A stretch of DNA of 64,000 nt from Clostridia bacterium (GTDB lineage Bacteria > Bacillota > Clostridia > Christensenellales > Aristaeellaceae). This document shows positions 19,250 through 27,948 of this stretch, one piece after another. The notes beneath the pieces were generated by a model, which saw only the letters and a program-made list of their open reading frames with translations, searched no databases and had not been told where the DNA came from. The stretch spans positions 22,825 to 86,824 of the forward strand of contig JAFXRG010000015.1 in the NCBI GenBank assembly GCA_017526525.1. Direction: 5' to 3'. The position numbers were made by a program, and so were the translations under genes. Position 1 is the stretch's first letter; each line of letters begins with the position of its first letter.

Positions 19250-19951
19250 ATGCGAACACCGAAAAAATTTCTTTCTATCCTTCTGGCATTGGCATGCCTG
19301 CTGGCCGTTTCCGCCGGCTTTGCGGAAGAGGAAGCCGCGCCTTCCGTGGGCGGCTGGACTCCCAATGAGGTCCTCCTGACACAAATCCTGACAAAAGACG
19401 CCAAAGACGCTTTCGAGCTGGCCATGAAGTCCTATAACGGACTGCCCATGGATCCCGCGGTCCTGCTGGGAACACAGCTTGTTTCCGGGACAAATTTCGC
19501 GTATCTGGCAAAGGTAAAACTGCTCCCGAAGAACGCAGCATCCGGCTGGTATATCGTCACCGTTTACCAGGACTTGAAAGGCAACGCCGCAGTTACATCT
19601 GCCGCTGAAATCAATCCAGCGGACCTGAAGACCCGGGAGGATTTCCCGGATCCGGGCCTTGTGGGCGCATGGAAACCTGCCGGCACAGCCAACGCGATCA
19701 CCCTGCCCGAAGAAGCCTGGGGCCCTTTCTGGAAAGCCAGCGGGAATTACGACGGCGTAAGCTTTAATCCGCTGGCGCTGATCGCGACCCAGCCGGTGGC
19801 AGGAATCAATTACCTGATTGTCTGCCAGGGAACCGTGATGGCCGAAAGCCCGGCAGACGCGCTGTATTTTGTCACCCTGTATGTGGATCCGGAGGGCAAC
19901 GGGGAAATTACAAACGCGCAGCTCATCGATATCCCCGCCTACCGTCAGTAA
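19250..19951 (+). CDS. Secreted protein with two cystatin-like units
   Basis: 233 aa with a signal peptide (residues 1-25, cleavage at GFAEEE). ATG chosen, with AACGAGGAGGTTTGATTG before it. The mature part is two similar halves. Each starts with a GGW/GAW-P element (VGGWTPNE at 33-40; VGAWKPAG at 138-145), then a helix-like stretch, then a Gln-x-Val-x-Gly motif: QLVSGTNFAYL at 76-86 and QPVAGINYLIV at 181-191. In cystatins the glycine-rich N-terminus and the QxVxG hairpin form the wedge that blocks papain-like proteases. A PW second hairpin is not evident. Inhibition of a C1 protease is inferred; the protein could instead use the fold for carbohydrate or protein binding. Confidence 0.75.
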   Translation: MRTPKKFLSILLALACLLAVSAGFAEEEAAPSVGGWTPNEVLLTQILTKDAKDAFELAMKSYNGLPMDPAVLLGTQLVSGTNFAYLAKVKLLPKNAASGWYIVTVYQDLKGNAAVTSAAEINPADLKTREDFPDPGLVGAWKPAGTANAITLPEEAWGPFWKASGNYDGVSFNPLALIATQPVAGINYLIVCQGTVMAESPADALYFVTLYVDPEGNGEITNAQLIDIPAYRQ

Positions 19952-19987
19952 ACCGGAAGCCCGATTCTTTGTTTACGGAGCAGACGA

Positions 19988-20587
19988 ATGAAGATTTATG
20001 TTGATTTTGACGACTGCCTGTGCGAAACCGGGCGGTATTTTGCCGGCCTCGCAGCGGATCTTTTCGGGAGCAGCGTCTCCTATGAGGACATGTTCTCCTT
20101 TGATATGGACGTCAGCTTCTCCCTGTCCCCGGAACAGTTCAGCCATATGATGACCGAAGGCCACCGGCCGGAGGCGCTGCTCTCCCTCGCGGAAACGCCC
20201 GGCGCCTCCGAAACCCTGAACGGCTGGCTGGACTGCGGCCATCAGGTATCCGTGATCACCGGGCGGCCCGGCGACGCGTACGAAGCCTCCCGGGAATGGC
20301 TGGACCGGCACCACCTGGAGCGCGTTCCCCTGTATATCCTGAACAAATACCGGGACCGGTGGTACGCCGCGCAGCAAAACCCCTGCTGCCTGGAGCTGGA
20401 AGATTACTATAAAATGCCTTTCGATTTCGCCGTGGAGGATTCCCCGAGAGCCTTCCGCTTCTTTTCCCACCTTCCCGACCTGAAGGTCCTGGTCTTCGAC
20501 CGGCCCTGGAACAGGGGCTGCACCTTCCCCGAAGGCCATTACACCCGCTGTCCCAACTGGCAGGCCATCCGGAAAATCGTCGGATAA
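19988..20587 (+). CDS. HAD-superfamily 5'(3')-deoxyribonucleotidase-like protein
   Basis: 199 aa. It begins MKIYVDFDDCLCETGRYF, with the HAD nucleophile-acid pair in DFDDCLC (motif I). Motif II is ITGRPGD and the late acidic motif is VEDSPRAF. Length and the cap arrangement match the NT5C group, which dephosphorylates pyrimidine (deoxy)ribonucleotides or related small substrates. It is probably cytosolic because no signal peptide is present. It sits 36 bases after the cystatin-like gene and is followed by a terminator, so it is probably the last gene of the amylase unit, although no functional link is obvious. Confidence 0.8.
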   Translation: MKIYVDFDDCLCETGRYFAGLAADLFGSSVSYEDMFSFDMDVSFSLSPEQFSHMMTEGHRPEALLSLAETPGASETLNGWLDCGHQVSVITGRPGDAYEASREWLDRHHLERVPLYILNKYRDRWYAAQQNPCCLELEDYYKMPFDFAVEDSPRAFRFFSHLPDLKVLVFDRPWNRGCTFPEGHYTRCPNWQAIRKIVG

Positions 20588-20641
20588 ATGTCGGATCCTG
20601 CTGCAAAAGACGGCGGATGGTAAAAAAGTCCGTGAAAGATT

Positions 20642-20668
20642 CCGTTCCCTCCGGAACGGGATTTTTTT
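20642..20668 (+). terminator. Intrinsic terminator after the amylase unit
   Basis: CCGTTCC - CTCC - GGAACGG followed by GATTTTTTT, about 55 bases after the nucleotidase stop. The rest of 20588-20882 shows AT-richer sequence (TATACTGATAAT near 20749-20760) that may hold the next promoter, but no convincing -35 box was found. Confidence 0.88.
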
Positions 20669-20882
20669 CTGTCCAAAATCCTTTCCTCCAGGAAAAATAA
20701 GCCTTTCTATTCCGCATACTCTTCCCTGTATCCCCCATTTCTTTTCCGTATACTGATAATGCAGGCGGAATCAGATGGAAATAACTTCTGCCATCCGGGC
20801 TGCAGGAACGTATAAACATACGGAAGCCAAACAAGGCTTCCGCGGAAAAGAAAGCCGAATGAACAAAAAGGAGGGAACGGAA

Positions 20883-21635
20883 ATGCGTAAGGAAAAGAAA
20901 ATAAGCATGCTGCTGGCAGCACTGCTGGCGCTGGTCATGCTGCTGTGTTCGTTCCCTGTATATGCAGAAGATGCGAACACAGAAATTCCTGCGGAAGAAA
21001 TAACGCAGGAAACCATAGCCGGAGAAGAATCCGAAGCCGTTGAAACCGCCGAAGTGCTCCCGGAGAAGAAACCTGCGGCTGAAACCCCGGAGGCCGTTCC
21101 GGCGGAAGAGCCCGCGATGCCCGAAACCCCGGTGGCCGCTTCGGCGGAAGAACCCGCGGCGCCCGAAACCCCGGAAGTCACCCAGGCGGAAGAGCCCGCG
21201 ATGCCTGAAAACCCGGAGGCCGCTCCGGCGGAAGAACCCACAGTTCCTGAAAACCCGGAGATGGATCCTGAGGAAAAGCCTGAAAATTCGGGAGCGCAAG
21301 ATGATTACGTCTGGATCGATGATAATGATCCCGGTTCTGTCACTCCCGAGCTGCTGGATCTTTTCAACAACCCCGATGCATACCGGAAGGTGGAATTCAC
21401 CGGAACCGTGGAGATCGAAATCAAGGACGGCATCACTCTTGCCTACGATCAGGAGGTAACGCTGGTGGCCAGGGTGTCCGGTACGGAATCGCTGGATTAC
21501 CTCATGGTCTGGGAAGCCAGTGACGATGAAGGTATCACCTGGCACACCGTTGGCTCGGGCGAAGAATACACCTTTGTCCTGACCCGTGAAAATGTGAACC
21601 GTGCATACCGCGTAGTGCTCTACGCAGCAAACTGA
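20883..21635 (+). CDS. Small secreted acidic-repeat protein with a C-terminal beta domain
   Basis: 250 aa from ATG (MRKEKKISMLLAALL), selected by AAAGGAGGGAACGGAA directly upstream. It has a signal peptide to about residue 28 (PVYAED). Residues 30-140 are Glu/Pro/Ala-rich, with four 14-residue repeats. The C-terminal ~100 residues (from YVWIDDNDPG) form a single Ig-like unit with VTLVARVSGTESLDYLMVWEAS and RVVLYAAN, of a type repeated in large surface proteins of rumen Clostridia. There is no wall anchor. It looks like a miniature of the giant proteins at 34-64 kb. Function unknown. Its stop is nine bases from the convergent kinase stop. Confidence 0.82.
   Translation: MRKEKKISMLLAALLALVMLLCSFPVYAEDANTEIPAEEITQETIAGEESEAVETAEVLPEKKPAAETPEAVPAEEPAMPETPVAASAEEPAAPETPEVTQAEEPAMPENPEAAPAEEPTVPENPEMDPEEKPENSGAQDDYVWIDDNDPGSVTPELLDLFNNPDAYRKVEFTGTVEIEIKDGITLAYDQEVTLVARVSGTESLDYLMVWEASDDEGITWHTVGSGEEYTFVLTRENVNRAYRVVLYAAN
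21087..21254 (+). repeat. Four tandem 42-bp repeats (14 residues, PExxPAEEPAMPEN type)
   Basis: Residues 69-124 of the small acidic protein divide into four 14-residue units sharing AEEP, then xxPE(T/N). It is coding, with no spacers. Confidence 0.85.
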
Positions 21636-21644
21636 TTCCCCGAT

Positions 21645-22577
21645 TCAGTCCGGGAACTGCCGCATCAGCTGCAGCACCTGTTCCTGGTTTTTCAGGGCCG
21701 TCCCGGCGCCTACCGCCGTTGTACAGAGGGCTCCGCAGGCATTTGCAAAACGCAGCGCCTCTTTTGGGGAAGCACCCCGGAGGATCTCCGCAGTGAATCC
21801 TGCAACCAGGTGGTCTCCCGCACCGGTCGCGTCCACCGCGCAAACCGGCAGTGCCGGCAGCCGGAACGTTTCTGTGCGGTTCTTCAGCAGGCAGCCCCTG
21901 CTGCCCAATTTGATAATTACATTCTGAACCCCGTACCGGAGGAACATGTCCGCCATGGCCTCCGGTTTTTCCTGTCCCGTAAACCAGCGGGCCTCGTCCT
22001 CATTGGGCGTGATCCAGTCGATCAGCGAAAGGGAATCCCGGAGATCCTCCAGGGTCAGGGGCCGGAAGTTCGGAAGCTTGGTATCCGCAATCACCAGCTG
22101 CCCGGCGCCCCTGGCGGCGCTCACCACGGCATGGATAATCCCGGGATCGTCAAAGGGCGCGCGGAACAGGGATCCGAGGATCACCGCCCTGGCGTCCGTG
22201 AACCGGGCCGGATCCTCTTCCGGGTGAAAATTGGCCCGGTGTGCATGGTTCGTGATGGATTTCCGGGTTCCGTCCGTCCGGACAAACAGGGTCGTCACCG
22301 GAGTCGCCCCGGATCTCAGCACCGACCCTGTATCCACGCCGTGCTGTTTCAGTTCATTCAGCACGATCTCCCCTGCCGCGTCCTGTCCCAGCGCGCAGAG
22401 AATCGCCGTCTTCAGTCCCAGTTTCGATGCTGCAACGGCTTCGTTCACCGCTTCGCCGCCCGCGTTCAGGGAGCCGGATTCCGCCACATAGCCGGAAGCC
22501 GAAACCGGGGTCGGGTCAAAACCACGGATGATCGAATCCACCAGCGCCATGCCAATACAGATTACGTCGTACTTCAT
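21645..22577 (-). CDS. PfkB-family carbohydrate kinase
   Basis: 310 aa ribokinase-fold kinase. The N-terminal signature region is LNAGGEAVNEAVAASKLG and the catalytic/anion-hole motif DATGAGDHLVAGF contains the base aspartate. It phosphorylates a sugar or sugar derivative with ATP in the cytoplasm. Substrate cannot be assigned; ribose, fructose, 2-keto-3-deoxygluconate and nucleosides are all used in the family. The sirtuin gene lies 17 bases upstream on the same strand, so the two are probably co-transcribed. No terminator was recognised between it and the convergent gene. Confidence 0.9.
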   Translation of the reverse strand: MKYDVICIGMALVDSIIRGFDPTPVSASGYVAESGSLNAGGEAVNEAVAASKLGLKTAILCALGQDAAGEIVLNELKQHGVDTGSVLRSGATPVTTLFVRTDGTRKSITNHAHRANFHPEEDPARFTDARAVILGSLFRAPFDDPGIIHAVVSAARGAGQLVIADTKLPNFRPLTLEDLRDSLSLIDWITPNEDEARWFTGQEKPEAMADMFLRYGVQNVIIKLGSRGCLLKNRTETFRLPALPVCAVDATGAGDHLVAGFTAEILRGASPKEALRFANACGALCTTAVGAGTALKNQEQVLQLMRQFPD

Positions 22578-22594
22578 GCTTCTCCCCTGTTTCG

Positions 22595-23332
22595 TCAGAC
22601 TTCCCGGACCCGGATACGGTCCATGACTTCCGCCGCATCCCCATGGATCACAAGCGTTGCCTGCTCCTCCGCCGGAATCGGATCCCGGTTCAGCACCACA
22701 AAGTGCCGGCCCCGGAAATGGCTGATGAAAGAGGCTGCGGGCTCCACCGCCAGGGAGGTCCCGGCCACAATCAGCGTATCCGCGTTGGTGATCTCCCGGA
22801 TCGCTCCGATACAGACATACTTTTCCAGCGGTTCCCCGTACAGCGTCACATTGGGTTTGATCACGCCGCCGCAGTCCCTGCAGCGGGGAATTCCCTCTGC
22901 ATGCAGGACCGCTTCCATCGGATAAGCCGCGTTGCAGTCCATGCAGTAATTTTCATGAACATTTCCGTGCAGCTCATACACCCGGATGTTCCCGGCCGTT
23001 TTATGCAGGCCGTCCACATTCTGCGTCACAATTCCCCGCAGCTTATCCGCCTGCTCCAGCTCAAACAGCTTCCGGTGCGCCGCGTTGGGTTTTGCATCCG
23101 GGTACAGCAGGTGTTTCCGGTAATAGTCAAAAAAGCGTTCCGGCTGCAGGTAGAAAAAAGTTTTGCTCAGAATCATTTCCGGGGAAAGGTCACTTTCCCC
23201 TGCATACAGGCCGTCCGCGGAACGGAAATCCGGGATGCCGCTGGCCGTGGATACGCCTGCCCCGCCGAAAAAGACAATCCGGCGCGAACGGTCAATGATC
23301 TCCTGCAGGGCGTTTATTTCTCCGGTGTTCAT
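22595..23332 (-). CDS. cobB: NAD-dependent protein deacylase (sirtuin)
   Basis: 245 aa, typical for bacterial Sir2. Motifs are GAGVSTASGIPDFRS for NAD binding, TQNVDGLH for the ribose site, and ELHGNVHENYC with the catalytic histidine. Four zinc cysteines lie in YCMDC and CRDCG. It removes acetyl or acyl groups from lysines using NAD+, with nicotinamide release. The protein has AAKxG-independent class U/M-like features typical of Firmicutes. It precedes the PfkB kinase gene with a 17-base gap. Targets are unknown. Confidence 0.94.
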   Translation of the reverse strand: MNTGEINALQEIIDRSRRIVFFGGAGVSTASGIPDFRSADGLYAGESDLSPEMILSKTFFYLQPERFFDYYRKHLLYPDAKPNAAHRKLFELEQADKLRGIVTQNVDGLHKTAGNIRVYELHGNVHENYCMDCNAAYPMEAVLHAEGIPRCRDCGGVIKPNVTLYGEPLEKYVCIGAIREITNADTLIVAGTSLAVEPAASFISHFRGRHFVVLNRDPIPAEEQATLVIHGDAAEVMDRIRVREV

Positions 23333-23380
23333 CTCTCCGTATCCTTTTCGCTGTTGATCTTGCCGGGACCGGTCCGCCCC

Positions 23381-24478
23381 TCATGGACGGAAAGTATCCT
23401 TCTCCACGGCTTCATACAGATCCATGTGCATCCGGTTTTCGAAATACGCCCTGAGCTCCAGGTTCCGGTCCCATTTGCCCGGGTCATAGTTTCCGTAGCG
23501 CCGCTTCACGTCGGACATCCGTTCAATCATGTCCATCACGCCTTCAGCGCCGGAAATCGAATCGCAAAGCTGGATCAGCCGGTCGTAATCATCCGGAACC
23601 GTTTCACCCAGTTTGGTCCGGATCAGCGCGGTTTCTTCCTCCGTCGTATCGAAATTCCCCACATAGGTTTCGATTCTCATGTCGTTAAAGGAATGCGTCA
23701 GGCAGATCCTGGCCGCGTCCGGATAACCCAGCTTCATCATATAGGTATAACCGTCGGACACGTGACCGAGATGCCGCTTTCCGAATTTCCTTCCGATATC
23801 GTGCAGCAGGCCCAGCACATACGCCTTTTCCGGGCACAGGCCCGCGCGGGCGGCAATTTTCTCTGCGCAGTGGGCAGCCGTCCGGCTGTGATTCCCCCAG
23901 GGGCCCGGGTTGCACGGCTCCGCTTCTGCCAGGATCCGCCTTGCCTCCGATGCGGAGGGATACCTGCCTTTTCCTGGGTTCGGAATCCGCACAAAATAGT
24001 GCCCTTCATCCCGGCCTGCCACCCTGCCGCCGTTTTTCAGCATAACATGCAGGGACGCCGGATTGTCCAGGTTCACCCGCAGGTAAATCTCCTCTTCCGG
24101 AACAATGCGGTGCGCTTCCTCCAGCGTCAGCCGCAGGCCTTCTGTCCCGAAGCCCTGTCCCCTGAAAGGCTTTGCGATGAAATACCCGATATGCCCGGCG
24201 CCGGTTCGCAGCGACTCGCAAAGATAATGGCGGATGCGGAACTGGCCGATGATCGTATCGTCTTTCCACAGGAAGAAAAAGGTCTCCGGGACATATCCCT
24301 CCGGAAGGTCCTCTCCGGCCGCATACTTCAGCATGGCGGGAAGCGCCTTGCTTTCAAAATCCTCCCTGGATACCCCGGACCAGGAATTCGTCAGTCCGTT
24401 CTCATCCTCCGGCATTTCCCGGACAAACAGCCACTCCTTTTCAAGGTCTTCAGGGTTCGCTTTTTTCAGTTTAATCAT
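23381..24478 (-). CDS. GNAT acetyltransferase fused to an HD-domain hydrolase
   Basis: 365 aa from MIKLKKANPEDLEKEW; an open frame of 32 more codons runs into the upstream gene's end and was not used. Residues 1-175 are a GNAT domain with the acetyl-CoA loop HIGYFIAKPFRGQGFG followed by a C-terminal strand region. Residues about 200-365 are an HD phosphohydrolase domain with the paired His/Asp in LLHDIGRK, an upstream His in HCAEKIAARAG and later His/Asp candidates (LTHSFND, CDSISGAEG). Both halves look intact. Joint function is unknown; the HD half resembles YqeK/HDIG-type small-molecule hydrolases. It lies 43 bases after the ABC ATPase gene. Confidence 0.85.
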   Translation of the reverse strand: MIKLKKANPEDLEKEWLFVREMPEDENGLTNSWSGVSREDFESKALPAMLKYAAGEDLPEGYVPETFFFLWKDDTIIGQFRIRHYLCESLRTGAGHIGYFIAKPFRGQGFGTEGLRLTLEEAHRIVPEEEIYLRVNLDNPASLHVMLKNGGRVAGRDEGHYFVRIPNPGKGRYPSASEARRILAEAEPCNPGPWGNHSRTAAHCAEKIAARAGLCPEKAYVLGLLHDIGRKFGKRHLGHVSDGYTYMMKLGYPDAARICLTHSFNDMRIETYVGNFDTTEEETALIRTKLGETVPDDYDRLIQLCDSISGAEGVMDMIERMSDVKRRYGNYDPGKWDRNLELRAYFENRMHMDLYEAVEKDTFRP

Positions 24479-24521
24479 CCTGATGCTCCTGTATCCGGTG
24501 TGCCCGGTATTTTTTGCCCCG

Positions 24522-25613
24522 TCAGCAGTGCCAGCTGAGCAAAACCCGATTGGAGTATTCCGCGTTCGGGTCAAAGGTATAGGTGATCTCCGGCATCGTG
24601 CTCTTCAGCACTTTCATGGAAAGCTCCTCCCCTCCGCGGGTCACATCGAAGGACGGGCCGGTGTAGCGAATGCTCATTTCCACGGTTTCCGCGGATTCCG
24701 AATACTCAATCGCCGTCTGGATATCCGGCGGCGGCAGTTCGGGAGAGGTCAGCTGCCGGACCATCTCCTCGAAAGCCATATGGAGGTACTGCGTGATTTT
24801 CCAGGGAATCCGGTTTTTCACGCAGTATTTGTCGATTTCCGTGTACATGGCAAGAAAATCATAATCCCGGCTTTTGATTCCCAGCTCCAGCACCTTCAGC
24901 TTCCGGACAAAGCGGCGGGTTTTTTCATTCAGGGGATGGTCAAAGATCTGCTCCGGCGTTCCGTCCTCGCAGATTCTGCCTTCATCCATAAAAAACACAC
25001 GGTTGCTGATGCTCCGGGCAAAGCTCATTTCATGGGTGACAATCAGAATCGTCTTGCCCGTCCCCGCCAGTTCCCGGATCACGGCCTGCACTTCCTCAAC
25101 CATGGTGGGATCCAACGCGCTGGTGGGCTCGTCAAACAGGATGATTTCCGGGTCCATCGCCAGGGTCCGGGCAATGGCAACGCGCTGCTTCTGGCCGCCG
25201 GACAGCTCTTCCGGGTAGTTCAGGGCTTTTTCCGCCAGGCCGACCATGCGCAGCAGCCGCATCCCCTCATTGTATGCTTCCTGCCGGTTCCTGTGCAGCA
25301 GAAGCTGCGGCGCCAGCATGATATTCTCGATCACGGTCATGTGGCCGAAGAGGTTGAAGGACTGAAACACCATGCCCATCTTCCGCCGGGCCAGGTCCGA
25401 ATTGCAGTTCGGATCCGTCACATCCGTGCCGTCGATCAGGACGCGGCCCTCCGTGGGTTTTTCCAGGAGGCAGATGCAGCGCAGGAGCGTGCTTTTCCCC
25501 GTCCCTGAAGGCCCGATGACAGCAATCACATCCCCGTCATTGATTTCAACGGACACATCCCGCAGGGGAACCGAGTTCGGGTAGGTTTTCTTCAGATGCT
25601 CAATTTTTATCAT
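24522..25613 (-). CDS. Amino-acid ABC transporter ATPase with C-terminal RsbW/GHKL-like extension
   Basis: 363 aa, about 120 longer than GlnQ-type ATPases (~240). The first 235 residues are canonical: Walker [10 protein letters not shown] (34-42), signature LSGGQKQR, Walker [13 protein letters not shown], and the H-loop VTHEMSFAR. The extension keeps the order of an RsbW-type HATPase domain: a helix with AFEEMVRQL, a strand ending [11 protein letters not shown] in place of the usual DDGPGFDP, then EELSMKVLK and a final strand pair. The N-box asparagine and the G1 aspartate are missing, so it is probably a non-catalytic, regulatory module. It overlaps the permease gene by 14 bases. Confidence 0.9.
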   Translation of the reverse strand: MIKIEHLKKTYPNSVPLRDVSVEINDGDVIAVIGPSGTGKSTLLRCICLLEKPTEGRVLIDGTDVTDPNCNSDLARRKMGMVFQSFNLFGHMTVIENIMLAPQLLLHRNRQEAYNEGMRLLRMVGLAEKALNYPEELSGGQKQRVAIARTLAMDPEIILFDEPTSALDPTMVEEVQAVIRELAGTGKTILIVTHEMSFARSISNRVFFMDEGRICEDGTPEQIFDHPLNEKTRRFVRKLKVLELGIKSRDYDFLAMYTEIDKYCVKNRIPWKITQYLHMAFEEMVRQLTSPELPPPDIQTAIEYSESAETVEMSIRYTGPSFDVTRGGEELSMKVLKSTMPEITYTFDPNAEYSNRVLLSWHC

Positions 25614-27168
25614 CCGGATTCACCCCCTTCAGAATGTCTTCCGCTTTCCGGCGCTTCGGGTTTACACGGATCTGGATCCGGCTGACCAGGAAGGCCAGCA
25701 GGCCCTCCAGCAGGAAGTAAATCACCGTTACGGCAATCAGCGGGAAAAAGGCCTCATAGGTGCGGCTGCGCACAATATCGCCCATTTTGGTCAGGTCCTG
25801 AACAGCGATATAGCCAACGACTGCCGTGGCTTTGATCAGCGTAACAATTTCACTTTTGTAGGCAGGCAGGATATGGGGAAGCGCCTGGGGCAGGATGATC
25901 CGGTAGAAGGTGGTGCGGTCGGAAAATCCCAGGGTGAAGGACGCTTCATACTGGCCCCGGTCAATGGTCCCCACGCCCATTTTCAGCAGGCTGAAAACCG
26001 TCGATCCGAAGGTGAGCGTAAAACCGGCCACCGCCACAATCACGCCGCTTACAGAAACGCTGCCGAAAACAATGTAATAAAGGATCATGAGCAGCACGAC
26101 AACAGGCATTCCCTGCACAATCCACATACAGAAGCGTGTCACACCGTTGGCCAGGGGATTGCCTTTTCTGCACATCATATAGACGCCGAAGCCGAGAAGC
26201 GTGCCCAGCAGGATAGACAGCACCGCGATGATCAGGGAGGTCAGCGTTCCGTCCGCGAACAGTCTCCAGCGGTCTTCCCGGAGGAAGGTTTTCTCAAAGC
26301 TGGACGCGATTCCGCTCCAGAAGGTAGTTTTTTCAGGCGCAGCAGCGGAAGCCTCCTTCAGAACAGCCATCACAACGCCGCCCCGATAGTCCGGCGTGCT
26401 GAAAAGAACGCTTTCCTTCCGTTCATCGGTGATGGTGATGCTGCTGGCGGCAAAATCGCATTTGCCGGTCTGAACGGCCGCGAGAATACTGTCAAAGCTC
26501 ATCTGCACCACCTGAAGGCGGTATCCGTTTGCCTGGCAGAACCTGGCGGCCACGTCGATATCATAGCCCATCGGCCGGCCGTCCTTCACGAAGGAGAAGG
26601 GCGGAATGGTGGTATCCGTCGTCATGATCAGGGTGCCGTTTGTATCGGGAAGTGCAGAATAATCAAGGACCGTTCGCTTCTCCTCATCCGTGCTGAACCA
26701 GACGGCGTCAATCGCGGCCATTGTTCCGTCCGCCCACAGCCCATCCACAAATGCGCTGTACTGATCCCGCAGCTTCTGCCCCTTTTCGGTTTTCGGGAAC
26801 ACCGCTGCCAGATCGCTTTCTGCAAGTTCCTCTTCCAGGACCACCACATCGGGATGCGTAAGCCCCATGTATCGCGCAACAGGTTCGTCGCAGCACCAGC
26901 CCCTGGCCTTGCCTGTTTCCAGTGCGATCAGTGCATCGGTCTGGGCATTGTAGTACTGGATTTTGACATTTTCGATGCGCTGCTGCGCAAGAACGTCGCA
27001 GATCATACCGGTCTGCACGGCAATGTCGGCACCGGCCAGTTCATCCAGCGAGGCAATCCCCTTTCCCCCGTTTGTCCGGGCTTCTGCACTGGCTGCCGGC
27101 GCGGCCGTCAGAACCATGCCAAAGAGAAAAAGACAGATCAGCAGGCATCGAAACCTTTTACCCGCCAT
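25600..27168 (-). CDS. Fused amino-acid-binding protein and ABC permease
   Basis: 522 aa from [15 protein letters not shown], with GCAGGAGGTGATCCGT before the ATG. Signal peptide or anchor helix at residues 1-30. Residues about 35-170 look like the second lobe of a family 3 binding protein ([24 protein letters not shown], ending DAVWF). Residues 180-280 look like the first lobe ([31 protein letters not shown]). The rest is a His/Glu-type permease with the EAA loop [25 protein letters not shown]. It imports polar amino acids or a related ligand with the ATPase encoded next (14-base overlap). Confidence 0.92.
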   Translation of the reverse strand: MAGKRFRCLLICLFLFGMVLTAAPAASAEARTNGGKGIASLDELAGADIAVQTGMICDVLAQQRIENVKIQYYNAQTDALIALETGKARGWCCDEPVARYMGLTHPDVVVLEEELAESDLAAVFPKTEKGQKLRDQYSAFVDGLWADGTMAAIDAVWFSTDEEKRTVLDYSALPDTNGTLIMTTDTTIPPFSFVKDGRPMGYDIDVAARFCQANGYRLQVVQMSFDSILAAVQTGKCDFAASSITITDERKESVLFSTPDYRGGVVMAVLKEASAAAPEKTTFWSGIASSFEKTFLREDRWRLFADGTLTSLIIAVLSILLGTLLGFGVYMMCRKGNPLANGVTRFCMWIVQGMPVVVLLMILYYIVFGSVSVSGVIVAVAGFTLTFGSTVFSLLKMGVGTIDRGQYEASFTLGFSDRTTFYRIILPQALPHILPAYKSEIVTLIKATAVVGYIAVQDLTKMGDIVRSRTYEAFFPLIAVTVIYFLLEGLLAFLVSRIQIRVNPKRRKAEDILKGVNPDDKN

Positions 27169-27199
27169 ACGGATCACCTCCTGCAAGCTGATTTCCGAT

Positions 27200-27229
27200 A
27201 TCATATCAGATCTTCCCTGTGCCTTTCAA
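27200..27229 (-). promoter_or_regulatory. Promoter of the amino-acid ABC transporter genes
   Basis: TTGAAA at 27229-27224, an 18-base spacer and TATGAT at 27205-27200 on the minus strand, about 35 bases upstream of the start codon. Confidence 0.65.
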
Positions 27230-27264
27230 GCTCCCGCAGCGCGTCCTTCCTGCCGCGGCCGCCG

Positions 27265-27948
27265 TTATGTTTTGATGGTCAGTTCCCTCAGGTATGCTTT
27301 CTGTTCCGGTGTGATCCGAAAGCTCTCTATCGCTTTCCGGATTGTTTTGTTGTGCGTCCATGGATCCAGCCGGTGTTCCGCAATATAAGGAATCACCGCG
27401 TCATACTGTTTGGCCAGTGCCGTGGCAAAATACCAGGCGATCATCATGTTTACATAATATTCCCCGGAACGAAGGCGGGAAACCATTTCGGGGTAAGCGG
27501 GATCAAAATCCCCGTCCAGGAAATGCTGCATCAGCATTCCGGTTCCGAACCGGACGGTATAGGTTTGATCTGAAGCCAGCCATTCCCGGATGCGGTCAGG
27601 CAGCTCCTTCCGGTGCTTCCTGAACACCCCCGGCGACATCTGGTCACAGGTGGCCCAGTTGTCCACATAAGGAAGGAACCTGTTCAGTTCCTGCAGGCAC
27701 TGTCCATAATCCTTCCTTCCGGAAATGATAAATGCGTGCAGCTGGTTCTCCTCAAAATACGCATGGGGCAGTTCCTTCAGGAAAGCATCTGTTTCCTGTG
27801 CCCACTGTTTTGCCAGGCTGCGCAGCTCCGGCGTCCGTACTCCGATAATGCTTTCCGGCTTTACGGTCGGAAGAATGCGGATCTGCATTTCCCGGTATTT
27901 GATATCCTGCAGGCTTTTCAGCTTTGCCCGGATCTCATCTGTTTTCAT
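27265..27948 (-). CDS. DNA alkylation repair protein, AlkD type
   Basis: 227 aa, all-helical HEAT-repeat-like protein of the AlkC/AlkD family. Recognisable stretches are IIGVRTPELRSLAKQW near the N-terminus, VDNWATCDQMSP, and NVMMIAWYFATALAK-like NMMIAWYFATALAK toward the C-terminus. AlkD removes positively charged N3- or N7-alkylated bases from DNA. The catalytic-region Asp/Trp set of AlkD (WATCD) is present. Its start overlaps the TcdA-like gene by 14 bases, so it is the last gene of the copA-tcdA-alkD unit. Confidence 0.9.
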   Translation of the reverse strand: MKTDEIRAKLKSLQDIKYREMQIRILPTVKPESIIGVRTPELRSLAKQWAQETDAFLKELPHAYFEENQLHAFIISGRKDYGQCLQELNRFLPYVDNWATCDQMSPGVFRKHRKELPDRIREWLASDQTYTVRFGTGMLMQHFLDGDFDPAYPEMVSRLRSGEYYVNMMIAWYFATALAKQYDAVIPYIAEHRLDPWTHNKTIRKAIESFRITPEQKAYLRELTIKT

